Part shown: in pieces, positions 54,325 to 64,000 of the stretch
Numbering within the stretch: position 1 is the stretch's first letter
Layout of the letters: each line of letters starts with the position of its first letter
Assembly: GCF_016773205.1 (NCBI RefSeq)
Contig: NZ_JAETWB010000001.1
Coordinates: 806,001-870,000 of the forward strand
Direction: 5' to 3'
DNA length: 64,000 nucleotides
Origin: Belnapia arida
GTDB taxonomy: Bacteria > Pseudomonadota > Alphaproteobacteria > Acetobacterales > Acetobacteraceae
Notes under the pieces: model-generated
What the model was told of the DNA's origin: nothing
The model's database searches: none
Seen by the model: the letters and a program-made list of their open reading frames with translations, nothing else
Made by a program: the position numbers and the translations under genes

Positions 54325-55023
54325 TTAATCCGCCCTTGCCCAGGTAATCGCCGCCCGGGCCAGCGCGTCGATGCTGTCCGCGACCGGGAAGGGCAGGGCA
54401 GGTCCCGCCGCGATGCCGAGCGGAATCTCGGTGCAGCCCAGCACCACCGCCCGCGCTCCGCGCGCCACAAGGCTGCGCGCCACCTCCGCCAGCGGCGCAT
54501 AGGCCTCCGCCACCCGATTCGCCTTCACCAACGCGATCCCGGGCGTGACCTGCCCCTCCATCTCCGCTGCCTCCGGCACTAGGCAGTGCCAGCCGCGCTG
54601 CTCCAGCCCCTGCTGGTAGAGCCGCATTGCGAGCGTCGCCGCCGTCCCCATCACCCCGATCGGCCCCTCCGTCACGCCTAGCCGCGCCAGCTCATCCGCC
54701 GTCGCCTCGACGATATGCAGGACGGGAAGGGCGGTCGCCGCCTGCATCGCCGCGTACCAGCCATGGGCGGTGTTGCAGGGGATGGCGATGGCGCCGCAGC
54801 CCGCTGCCTCCAGCCCGCGGATGCCGCGCAACAGGGCGGGCAGCGGGTCCTCGCCGCCGCCGAGCCGCGCTGCCGTGCGGTCCGGCACGCGCGGGTCGGA
54901 CCAAAGCACGGCCGGGATGTGCTCCTGGTCGCGCTCGGCCGGCGTGAGGAGGGTGAGGCGCAGCATGAAATGCGCGCTGGCCAGCGGGCCCATGCCGCCG
55001 AGGACGCCGAGGATCTTGCTCAT
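54325..55023 (-). CDS. Aspartate/glutamate racemase-family protein
   Basis: 232 residues from ATG 55023 (a GTG two codons upstream is the alternative). Two-fold racemase fold with both catalytic cysteines, one in AIPCNTAHGWY and one in VVLGCTEIPLG, and the start ILGVLGGMGPLASAHFM. This is the YgeA/aspartate racemase group. It interconverts D- and L-amino acids; the substrate is not predictable. It lies 17 bp after the unrecognised gene on the same strand. Confidence 0.92.
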   Translation of the reverse strand: MSKILGVLGGMGPLASAHFMLRLTLLTPAERDQEHIPAVLWSDPRVPDRTAARLGGGEDPLPALLRGIRGLEAAGCGAIAIPCNTAHGWYAAMQAATALPVLHIVEATADELARLGVTEGPIGVMGTAATLAMRLYQQGLEQRGWHCLVPEAAEMEGQVTPGIALVKANRVAEAYAPLAEVARSLVARGARAVVLGCTEIPLGIAAGPALPFPVADSIDALARAAITWARAD

Positions 55024-55040
55024 CCCCACAGCATGCCCGA

Positions 55041-55691
55041 TCAGGGCAGGCGCATGAAGTTGGCTGTCGCGCTGGCCCGGGCGATCAGCGCGCGCATGTC
55101 GGGGTTCTCGTGGCCGCCCTCGGCGGTCAGGGCCTCCATCGGGCAGTAGAACTCGTGCGGCTGCGCCACCTGGTTGCGGGCGAAGCCTTCGTAATGCCGG
55201 CTCTTCAGGCCGAAGACGACGCGCACGTCGCGCACCGGCAGGATCAGCGGCTGCACGGGCTCCACCTTCAGCATGCGGATCAATCGCCAGCGCGGCGTCG
55301 CGTCATTCGGCTGCGCCGGGCCGAGCAGCCAGTCGAGCGGGCAATAGGCCATCAGCGAGGAGGTGGTCGGGGCGAAGCGGGAGCGTTTGTCGAGCAGGTT
55401 CTGCAGCGAGGAGCAGGCCTCAATGCAGAGGATGTCGACATAGGGGTCTATGGAATCGGTCGAGAAGTGCAGCCAAAGCCCATCCGGCAGGGTGCGCAGG
55501 CGGTTGGAGCCCGGCAGCTTCAGATAGGGTTGGTTGGTCGCTGCCATATCGCCGGGACGGCCGCGCAGCCAGGTGCCCGGTTGCTTGGGGCTGGCGACGA
55601 CGCCCGGCGGGCGTTGCGGCCACTTCTTGAGTTGCGACCTCACCTGCCGATCCAGTGAATGGGGTGGTGCGGACCTCAAAGTCTCGCTCAT
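55041..55691 (-). CDS. Protein of unknown function beside an AT-rich region
   Basis: 216 residues from ATG 55691; the frame stays open with plausible protein sequence to a TTG at 55754, so the true start may be earlier. Soluble, no signal. Phrases such as GLWLHFSTDSIDPYVDILCIEACSSL, MAYCPLDWLLG and VRVVFGLKSRHYEGFARNQ look like a folded alpha/beta domain, with a conserved-looking C-terminus. I do not recognise the family. Base composition inside the gene is less extreme than its neighbours. Confidence 0.65.
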   Translation of the reverse strand: MSETLRSAPPHSLDRQVRSQLKKWPQRPPGVVASPKQPGTWLRGRPGDMAATNQPYLKLPGSNRLRTLPDGLWLHFSTDSIDPYVDILCIEACSSLQNLLDKRSRFAPTTSSLMAYCPLDWLLGPAQPNDATPRWRLIRMLKVEPVQPLILPVRDVRVVFGLKSRHYEGFARNQVAQPHEFYCPMEALTAEGGHENPDMRALIARASATANFMRLP

Positions 55692-55943
55692 CGAATGTAT
55701 CCCAAGCCGTTCATGCAACCAGCGCGTCACAATGTAGTGATTCGAATCGAACAAGCAACAATAATTGGGGGTCGTGCTTGGTTTGTTCTTGACGTTATGT
55801 TTGCCAAGGTGGGATCAACATTCGATATTACTTACAGAAACGCCAGTAAACTCCTGTGAATACTTGCTTTCAATGGAGCAAGCACAATGTCCTGCCAAGC
55901 GAGGTTTGCGCCCTCCGCTGGGACACACCAGCCTCCAAGGACG
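55692..55943. other. AT-rich intergenic region
   Basis: Together with the adjacent gltA terminator this is the only gap over 300 bases. It is strikingly AT-rich from about 55725 to 55885 compared with the rest of the window. It contains a perfect GATTCGAATC palindrome (55739-55748). On the minus strand a TAATAT-like hexamer and several TTG/TTT hexamers could form a promoter for the unrecognised gene, but none has good spacing. I find no convincing small gene. Confidence 0.6.
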
Positions 55944-55973
55944 AAAAAACCGGCCGAGGTTGCCCCCGGCCGG
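55944..55973 (-). terminator. Rho-independent terminator of gltA
   Basis: On the minus strand a 7-bp stem CCGGCCG/CGGCCGG (55973-55950) encloses a 10-base loop and runs straight into six T (55949-55944), 27 bases past the gltA stop. This is the clearest intrinsic terminator in the window. Confidence 0.85.
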
Positions 55974-55999
55974 CTCGTTGTCGCTCCGGACTCGCCGGA

Positions 56000-57319
56000 T
56001 CAGTCGCGGCGGCTGACCGCCACGTAATCGCGCGTCGGGGCACCGCTGTAGATCTGCCGCGGCCGGCCGATGCGCTGTGCCGGATCCTCGATCAGCTCCT
56101 TCCACTGGCTCACCCAGCCCACGGTGCGCGCCACGGCGAAGAGCACGGTGAACATGTGGGTCGGGATGCCCATCGCCTTCAGGATGATGCCCGAGTAAAA
56201 ATCGACGTTCGGGTAGAGCTTGCGGGAGACGAAGTAGTCGTCCTCAAGGGCGATGCGCTCCATCTCCATCGCCATGTCGAGCAGCGGCTCGTCCTTGATG
56301 CCAAGCTCGGCCAGGACCTCGTGGCAGGTGTCCTTCATGATCTTCGCCCGCGGGTCGAAGTTCTTGTAGACCCGGTGGCCGAAGCCCATGAGCTTGGTGT
56401 GGGCGTTCTTGTCCTTCACTTGGCGGATGAATTCGGGAATGTTCTCCGGCTTGCCGATCTCGCCGAGCATTTTCAGCACCGCCTCGTTGGCGCCGCCATG
56501 CGCCGGGCCCCAGAGCGCGGCGATGCCGGCGGCGACGCAGGCGAAGGGGTTGGCGCCGGTCGAGCCGGCGAGCCGCACCGTGCTGGTCGAGGCGTTCTGC
56601 TCGTGATCCGCATGCAACACCAAGATGCGGTCCATGGCGCGCGAGAGGATCGGGTTGCTGACATAGGGTTCCGCCGGCACGGCGTTGAGCATGTAGAGGA
56701 AATTCTCCGCATAGCTCAGGTCGTTGCGCGGATACATGAAGGGCTGGCCGATCGAGTATTTGTAGGCCCAGGCCGCGATGGTCGGCACCTTGGCGATCAG
56801 GCGGAAGGCCGCCACCTCGCGCTGCCGCGCGTCGTTGATGTCGAGGTTGTCGTGGTAGAAGGCCGCCAGCGCGCCCACCACGCCGCAAAGGATGGCCATC
56901 GGGTGCGCATCGCGGCGGAAGCCGTCGAAGAAGCGCCGCAGCTGCTCATGCAGCATGGTGTGGTAGGTGACGTTCTTGCGGAATTCGGCCAGCTGGCTCG
57001 CATTCGGCAGCTCGCCCTCGAGTAGCAGGTAGGCGACCTCGGTGAAGTCGGACTGCTCGGCCAGCTGCTCGATCGGGTAGCCGCGATAGAGCAGCACCCC
57101 GGCATCGCCGTCGATGTAGGTGATCTTGCTCTCGCAGGAGGCCGTCGCACCGTAGCCCGGATCGAAGGTGAAGACGCCCAGATCGCCGTAGAGCTTGCGG
57201 ATATCGGCCACCGCCGGACCGAGCGTGCCGCTCAGCAGCGGCAGGGTCGTACTGCGGTTGGTCCCGTCCAAGGTGACGGTAACGGTCGGCTTGGCCGCCC
57301 CGGATGCCGTGCTGCTCAT
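56000..57319 (-). CDS. gltA: Citrate synthase GltA
   Basis: 439 residues from ATG 57319, the type II hexameric length. Catalytic residues are His274 ([10 protein letters not shown]), His315 ([15 protein letters not shown]) and Asp373 (NVDFYSGI). The N-terminal domain ([34 protein letters not shown]) is typical of Gram-negative GltA. It condenses acetyl-CoA with oxaloacetate at the entry of the TCA cycle. It appears monocistronic, with a terminator after it and a 137-bp gap upstream. The open frame beyond the start is a shadow. Confidence 0.98.
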   Translation of the reverse strand: MSSTASGAAKPTVTVTLDGTNRSTTLPLLSGTLGPAVADIRKLYGDLGVFTFDPGYGATASCESKITYIDGDAGVLLYRGYPIEQLAEQSDFTEVAYLLLEGELPNASQLAEFRKNVTYHTMLHEQLRRFFDGFRRDAHPMAILCGVVGALAAFYHDNLDINDARQREVAAFRLIAKVPTIAAWAYKYSIGQPFMYPRNDLSYAENFLYMLNAVPAEPYVSNPILSRAMDRILVLHADHEQNASTSTVRLAGSTGANPFACVAAGIAALWGPAHGGANEAVLKMLGEIGKPENIPEFIRQVKDKNAHTKLMGFGHRVYKNFDPRAKIMKDTCHEVLAELGIKDEPLLDMAMEMERIALEDDYFVSRKLYPNVDFYSGIILKAMGIPTHMFTVLFAVARTVGWVSQWKELIEDPAQRIGRPRQIYSGAPTRDYVAVSRRD

Positions 57320-57456
57320 GTCGCCTGTGTCCTCGGATGTTGCGGCCGTGCCAGGAAGACGCGGTCGGATGGTGCGGTGCAAGATATCGGTTGGTGTCGC
57401 GGCTTGGCAACGCGGCCTGGAACGGGCCGCGAACGCACGGGTTTCGCCGCTCCGGG

Positions 57457-57993
57457 TCAGGGCGTGCGGCGCCAGGCCTCGGGCGGCGTGGCGCCAGGGG
57501 CGAAGAGGCCGCGGCCGGCGCTTCGGGCAGCAGCTTCGAGACCCGCATCGGCAGGCTCGGCCAGCGCCCAACCGGCTTCGGCCAGCGCCCGACCGAGAGC
57601 CACGCCGCCAGCCTCGCAGCGCCCGAAAGCCCGGCCAAGCCGGTCCCGCCCCTGCATCAGGCATGCGACTGCCCGGCCCCGGACCAGCCGCGCCAACGCA
57701 TCCGCTGCGCCGGCGGCGCAATCCTCGGCGCCGCAGCGGGCCGTGCCCCGCTCCGGCACGGCGATGCCTGCCAGCCGCAACACCCGCTCACCGAGGCGGA
57801 GTGTATCCGCATCGACCACCATGACGTCCTGCGCCGCGGCCGCCCAATGCTGCTCTACTGGCGCGGAGCCCATCAACTCGCGTGGCCGGCTGGCCGCCAG
57901 CAAGGACACTGCTCCGATCAGGCCGCCACCGATGGCTAGCGCACTCCAACGTCGAGGGGCAGAGGCGGGGCGGAAGATGCGGCGCTGTCGCAT
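57457..57993 (-). CDS. Membrane-anchored thermonuclease-like (SNase-fold) protein, possibly degenerate
   Basis: 178 residues from ATG 57993. One N-terminal helix ([19 protein letters not shown]) precedes a short SNase-like domain: [23 protein letters not shown] corresponds to the nuclease core. The Arg (73) and Glu (81) equivalents of the SNase active site and a second Arg (GRDRLGRAF) are kept. The Ca-binding Asp just before the Pro-Glu is replaced (IAVPE for VDTPE), and the domain is shorter than usual. Four Cys are present. It may be an altered nuclease or a binding protein; function is uncertain. Confidence 0.65.
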   Translation of the reverse strand: MRQRRIFRPASAPRRWSALAIGGGLIGAVSLLAASRPRELMGSAPVEQHWAAAAQDVMVVDADTLRLGERVLRLAGIAVPERGTARCGAEDCAAGAADALARLVRGRAVACLMQGRDRLGRAFGRCEAGGVALGRALAEAGWALAEPADAGLEAAARSAGRGLFAPGATPPEAWRRTP

Positions 57994-58051
57994 GGCATGA
58001 CAGCTAGCGTTCTCGTGATCAAATCGCAATCGAACTTGATGTTGCGGCCTA

Positions 58052-59740
58052 TCAGCGGGCCAGTGCCGCTTCATAGGAGGCCGGTTCGGTCAGCAGCAGC
58101 CGTGCCACCGCCGTATCGGCCGGCTTGCCCTCGGCCGGCGGGCAGGTCTCCCGCAGCGCCGCCACCTCGCTTGCAGGCACCGGGGCGCGAGCCGCCCGTT
58201 CCCGTGCCAGGGCGGCAGCCATGGGCGGGCTGTCCAGCCGCAGCCGGGCGAGGCCCGCCGCCGTCGCCTCCTCGCCGAGGCTGGTGCAAAGCGCCGGCAG
58301 CACGCCGAGCCCCTGGAGTGGCCAGCCCAGCGGCGCCAGCACGCGTGACCAGGTCACCAGCAGCTCGCCGCCATTCGGCAGCGGCATGACGAGTTGCACC
58401 AGCCCCTTGCCGGTGGTCGCGCTGCCGACGACCACGGCACGGCCTTGATCGGCCAGCGCTGCGGCGACGATCTCCGCCGCCGAGGCCGTGCGGCCATCAA
58501 CCAGTACGACGACCGGCGCCCCGCCCGTGCGGTCGCCAAGCGTCGCCAGGTAGACCCGTGCCGCATCCGGGTGCCGCCCCGCCGTCTGCGCGACCACCCC
58601 GCCGGGCAGAAAGGCACCCGCCACCGCCACCGCCTGGCCCAGCAGCCCGCCGCGGTTGCCGCGGAGGTCGAGCACCACTCCGCGCGGCCGGGTGGCGCGG
58701 GCGCCATCTGGCGGGAAGCCTTCGGCCAGCGCCTCGAGCACATGGCGGTCGGTGGCGCTGGAGAAATTGTCGAGGCGGAGCCAGAGGATGTCGTCCCGCC
58801 GCTCGGCATGCACGGTTTCCGGCGGCAGCAGGCTGCGCAGCAGCCGGACGGTGAAGCGCCGCCCGCCGCGCTGCAGGCGGAGCACCACCTCGGACCCGGC
58901 CGGGCCTTCCAGAAGGAAGGCAGCGCCAACCAGGTCATCGGCCGAGACGGTGGTGCCGTCGATCGCCATCACCCGGTCATTCGGCCGAAGCCCTGCCGCG
59001 GCAGCGGGCCCGCCAGGCAGGATGGTCGCCAGCACCACCTCCCGCCCCCGCCCGGCCGCCAGTCGCAGGCCGAGCCCCACCTGGCCAACCCGCCGGCCGC
59101 GCGCTGCCTCGGCCTCCTCCGGCGTCAGGTAGCGGCTATAGGGGTCGAGATGGTTGAACAGCTCCTCGAAGCCGCTGCGCAGCATCCGCTCCGGCCCGGC
59201 CCGGCGCAGCAGCGACGAGTGCTGCCATGCCGCCTCGAAGAGGGCGGAGAGGCCGAGGGCAAGGCCGGGCGCCGTGGCATCCGGCGGCGCATTCGGCAGG
59301 GAAGGGGGGAGAGGACGGGCGGCCAGCAACCGGTCGCCGGCATTCAGCAGCAGCGTGCCGGAGCGCATTTCCGCCTTGAGCTGAGGGTCGAGCACTTCGA
59401 GGCCACGAAGGGTCCAGAGGCCGAGATCGGCCGGCGGCGCCGCTTCCAGATGCCGCTCCAGCACCGCGCCGAGAGCGGTGGAGAGAACCGCCTGCACGGG
59501 CTCCCGCGGGAAGGCTTCCTGCGCCGCTGCGCCGCGCCCGGCCAGCGCAGCAAGCAGCAGCAGGATCAGCGCCGCCGCGCGCCGCGGGGCCTTGCAGGCA
59601 CGCCCTGCATCAGGTGGAAGGTGAGGCCGCCGGTGCGCGGCACGGCCTCGGCCAGACGAACCTCCACCGCCTGCCCCAGGGCAAAGCGCAGCCCGGTCCT
59701 CTGGCCCGCCAGGGCGTGCCGCGGCAAATCCTGCAACCAT
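58052..59740 (-). CDS. S41-family (C-terminal processing) peptidase with PDZ domain
   Basis: Up to 562 residues. The core has a PDZ domain (AAAAGLRPNDRVMAIDGTTV), and the S41 protease domain with LRGNRGGLLGQAVAVAG, catalytic Ser in DGRTASAAEIVAAAL and Lys in SATTGKGLVQ. An export signal, ALILLLLAALAGRGAAAQ, lies about 55 residues in. No ATG, GTG or TTG lies between the signal and ATG 59740, so the only standard start overlaps the end of rnr by 175 bp. Either that long N-terminus is real or a rare start near 59595 is used. It should be a periplasmic tail-specific protease. Confidence 0.85.
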   Translation of the reverse strand: MVAGFAAARPGGPEDRAALCPGAGGGGSSGRGRAAHRRPHLPPDAGRACKAPRRAAALILLLLAALAGRGAAAQEAFPREPVQAVLSTALGAVLERHLEAAPPADLGLWTLRGLEVLDPQLKAEMRSGTLLLNAGDRLLAARPLPPSLPNAPPDATAPGLALGLSALFEAAWQHSSLLRRAGPERMLRSGFEELFNHLDPYSRYLTPEEAEAARGRRVGQVGLGLRLAAGRGREVVLATILPGGPAAAAGLRPNDRVMAIDGTTVSADDLVGAAFLLEGPAGSEVVLRLQRGGRRFTVRLLRSLLPPETVHAERRDDILWLRLDNFSSATDRHVLEALAEGFPPDGARATRPRGVVLDLRGNRGGLLGQAVAVAGAFLPGGVVAQTAGRHPDAARVYLATLGDRTGGAPVVVLVDGRTASAAEIVAAALADQGRAVVVGSATTGKGLVQLVMPLPNGGELLVTWSRVLAPLGWPLQGLGVLPALCTSLGEEATAAGLARLRLDSPPMAAALARERAARAPVPASEVAALRETCPPAEGKPADTAVARLLLTEPASYEAALAR

Positions 59741-61680
59741 CGATCGTCCGGCAGGGACGCGAGAGGAACAATTCCCGCCGCGCCAGTCGCCTCCAGGGTG
59801 ACGAACAGGCCGAAGCGTGTCACCCCAGAAATGTGTGCGGGAAACACGTCTCCGATACGATGTGCCATATAAGCCGCAAGATAGCGCTCGACGGCGTCAC
59901 GCTCGGCCGCGGCCGCGCGGCGCTCGGTGGCGGTGACGTGCTCGCCGGTTTCGGGGAAGCGGCCCGCCTCCTCCTCGGTCAGTCCGTCCGGCCCGAGGCG
60001 AAGGCCGCGGATCAGCGCGCGATGGACCAGAAGGTCGGCATAGCGCCGGATCGGGCTGGTGAAATGCGCATAGCGCGGCAGCGCCAGGCCGAAATGGCCG
60101 ATATTGTCCGGCGCATAGGCGGCCTGCGACTGGCCGCGCAGCAGCGTCTCGTTGACCAGCCGCTCCTCGGCGGTACCGCGCACCCGCTCCAATACCCGCG
60201 CGAAATCCGCCGGCCGCACCCGGTCGCCAGGCGGCAGGGCGATGTCGAAGGTGGCGAGGAAGGTCCGCAGCCCCTCCAGCTTCTCGTCCGAAGGCCGGTC
60301 GTGCACGCGATACATGCAGGGCTGTCCGAGCCGCTCCAGCTCCTCCGCCGCCGCGACATTGGCGGCGATCATGAACTCCTCGACCAGGCGGTGCGCGGCG
60401 AGGCGCGCGCGTGGCTCGACAGCGAGCACCCCGCCTGCCCCGTCCAGCCGGACCTGCCGCTCCGGCAGGTCGAGATCGAGCGTGCCGCGCCGGTCGCGGG
60501 CCGCTTGCAACGCGGCATAGGCGCCGAGCAGGGCATCCCGCGCCCCCGCCGGGTCCTCGCCTGCCTCGAAGCCCTCGTATGTGAGGCGCGCGGCGCTCCG
60601 CATGATCCCCCGCCCGAAGCGGTGGCCGGTCTTGGTCCCCGCCGCGTCGAGGGTGACCTCGGCGAAGAGGCAGCCGCGATCCTCGCCCGGCTTCAGGCTG
60701 CACCAGCCGTTGGAGAGCGCCTCCGGCAACATCGGCACGACGCGGTCGGGGAAGTAGACGCTGTTGCCGCGCAGCCAGGCTTCGCGGTTGAGGGCGCTGC
60801 CGGGACGGACGTAATGCGCCACATCGGCGATTGCGATGAGCAGGCGCCAGCCGTCTCCGACGGATTCGGCCCAGACGGCATCGTCGAAGTCCCGGGCATC
60901 CTCGCCATCGATGGTGACGAGGGGGATGGCGCGCAGGTCCTCCCGCCCCTCCGGCGTGACGGCTCGCGCCGCCGTGGCCTCGGCCAGCGCCGCATCCGGC
61001 AGGACGTGCGGGATGCCGTGGACATGGATGCAGAGGAGCGAGACCGAGCGCGGCTCCCCCATTCGCCCCAGCCGCTCGATGATCCGCGCCGGGCGAAGGC
61101 CCATCGGCCGGCCCGGCAGTGGCTCGGCAAGGACCAGCTCGCCCGGCTCGGCGCCGCCCGCCTCGCCGGCCGGCACCTCCCATTCCGCGCGGTGGCGGCG
61201 GTCGACCGGCTTGATCCGCCCGTCGTCGAAGATCCCTAGCAGCCGCGCCGGGGTGCTGCCGATGCGCTTCACCGTGGTGCCGTCGTAGCGGCCGCGCCCG
61301 GCCGGCTTGAGCCGCGCCAGCACACGCTCGCCCGGCGCCAGCGCCGGCTGGCCCGCGCGCTCCGGCCGCATGTAGATGAGCGGCACCGCGCCCTGTTCCG
61401 CCTTCCAGCCGAGCGGCCGGGCCAGCGGGTCGCCATCTGGGTCGGTGCCGAAGACCTCGACCACTGCCATCTCCGGCAACTTGCCAGGCGCGGCGAGGCC
61501 CCGGCGGCCGGCCGGCATGGCGCCGCCCTCCGCCAGCACATCCTTCAGCAGAGCGCGGAGCGCCGGGCGCTGGTCGGAGGTCAGGCCGAAATGCCGGCTG
61601 ATCTCGCCCTTGCCGACCTTGCCCGGCGCGGCCTCGATGAAGCGACGCAACGCCTCCTTGGAGGGGAGGGGGCGCTCCAC
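59566..61680 (-). CDS. rnr: Ribonuclease R
   Basis: 704 residues from a GTG at 61680, 2 bp after the topA stop. Order: N-terminal helix-turn-helix (GKGEISRHFGLTSDQRPALRAL), cold-shock domains, the RNB exonuclease domain with catalytic Asp cluster IDGEDARDFDDAVW at 257-270, and an S1 domain (GDVFPAHISGVTRFGLFVTLE). It degrades structured RNA 3' to 5'. The basic C-terminal tail is short (ARPRGARRR) compared with the long Lys-rich tail of enterobacterial RNase R. It is co-directional with topA. Confidence 0.95.
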   Translation of the reverse strand: MERPLPSKEALRRFIEAAPGKVGKGEISRHFGLTSDQRPALRALLKDVLAEGGAMPAGRRGLAAPGKLPEMAVVEVFGTDPDGDPLARPLGWKAEQGAVPLIYMRPERAGQPALAPGERVLARLKPAGRGRYDGTTVKRIGSTPARLLGIFDDGRIKPVDRRHRAEWEVPAGEAGGAEPGELVLAEPLPGRPMGLRPARIIERLGRMGEPRSVSLLCIHVHGIPHVLPDAALAEATAARAVTPEGREDLRAIPLVTIDGEDARDFDDAVWAESVGDGWRLLIAIADVAHYVRPGSALNREAWLRGNSVYFPDRVVPMLPEALSNGWCSLKPGEDRGCLFAEVTLDAAGTKTGHRFGRGIMRSAARLTYEGFEAGEDPAGARDALLGAYAALQAARDRRGTLDLDLPERQVRLDGAGGVLAVEPRARLAAHRLVEEFMIAANVAAAEELERLGQPCMYRVHDRPSDEKLEGLRTFLATFDIALPPGDRVRPADFARVLERVRGTAEERLVNETLLRGQSQAAYAPDNIGHFGLALPRYAHFTSPIRRYADLLVHRALIRGLRLGPDGLTEEEAGRFPETGEHVTATERRAAAAERDAVERYLAAYMAHRIGDVFPAHISGVTRFGLFVTLEATGAAGIVPLASLPDDRWLQDLPRHALAGQRTGLRFALGQAVEVRLAEAVPRTGGLTFHLMQGVPARPRGARRR

Positions 61681-61682
61681 CG

Positions 61683-64000
<2,318 letters not shown>

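Overview
The window is very GC-rich, densely packed bacterial DNA with many 4-bp ATGA gene overlaps. It looks like a chromosome segment of an alphaproteobacterium of the Acetobacteraceae/Roseomonas type. That placement is inferred from gene content (Kdo-LPS genes, a TssC/TssC2/TagJ type VI system, ELM1-like and MsrQ proteins, a KdpDE pair, several tripartite-transporter-type genes) and base composition; no marker gene was compared. There is no prophage, insertion sequence, CRISPR array or tRNA that I can see. The genes at both edges are cut by the window: an exoprotein on the left and topA on the right.

Layout. 1-8164 (+): the end of a giant beta-helix exoprotein, a CHAT-protease-like TPR lipoprotein and a membrane Ser/Thr kinase with a DUF4384-like sensor tail, apparently one operon. 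8221-10415 (-): a membrane protein with an HEIGH zinc-peptidase motif and two tandem OmpA-like proteins. 10533-23427: half of a type VI secretion system. The minus-strand operon is tssA / tssB-tssC-tssC2-tagJ-tssE-tssF-tssG and the divergent plus-strand operon is clpV-hcp1-hcp2. The membrane complex (TssJKLM), VgrG and PAAR are not in the window. 23504-25985: a TcuA-like flavoprotein convergent with a Bug-type substrate-binding protein. 26154-27708: a lipoprotein and an orphan flagellin. 27906-33830 (+): kdsA-kdsB-kdsD followed immediately by kdpD-kdpE, but no kdpFABC. 33827-36417 (-): an O-antigen-ligase-like protein and a class III aminotransferase. 36459-40958 (+): a CDF-like transporter, a BisC-type molybdoenzyme and a PhoX-like protein.

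41432-47341 (-): a six-gene TonB iron-uptake operon (TonB-dependent receptor, PKHD hydroxylase, PepSY protein, exbB, exbD, tonB) preceded by a Fur-type box. The same 16-bp box, differing only at its central base, lies before an unrecognised 82-residue gene at 54073, so that gene is probably an unknown member of the iron regulon. 47428-53859: pyrE with a translationally linked oligopeptide-binding protein, ELM1-like, msrQ, purC and a tartrate/malate dehydrogenase gene. The gap at 53860-54072 holds a strong multi-stem RNA-like structure as well as the iron box. 54325-64000 (-): an Asp/Glu racemase, an unrecognised gene beside an AT-rich patch, gltA with a clear terminator, a degenerate nuclease-like protein, an S41 peptidase overlapping rnr, rnr and topA.

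The best candidates for something undescribed are the exoprotein/CHAT/kinase operon with its higher-order repeats, the structured element at 53887-53987, and the small iron-box gene at 54073.
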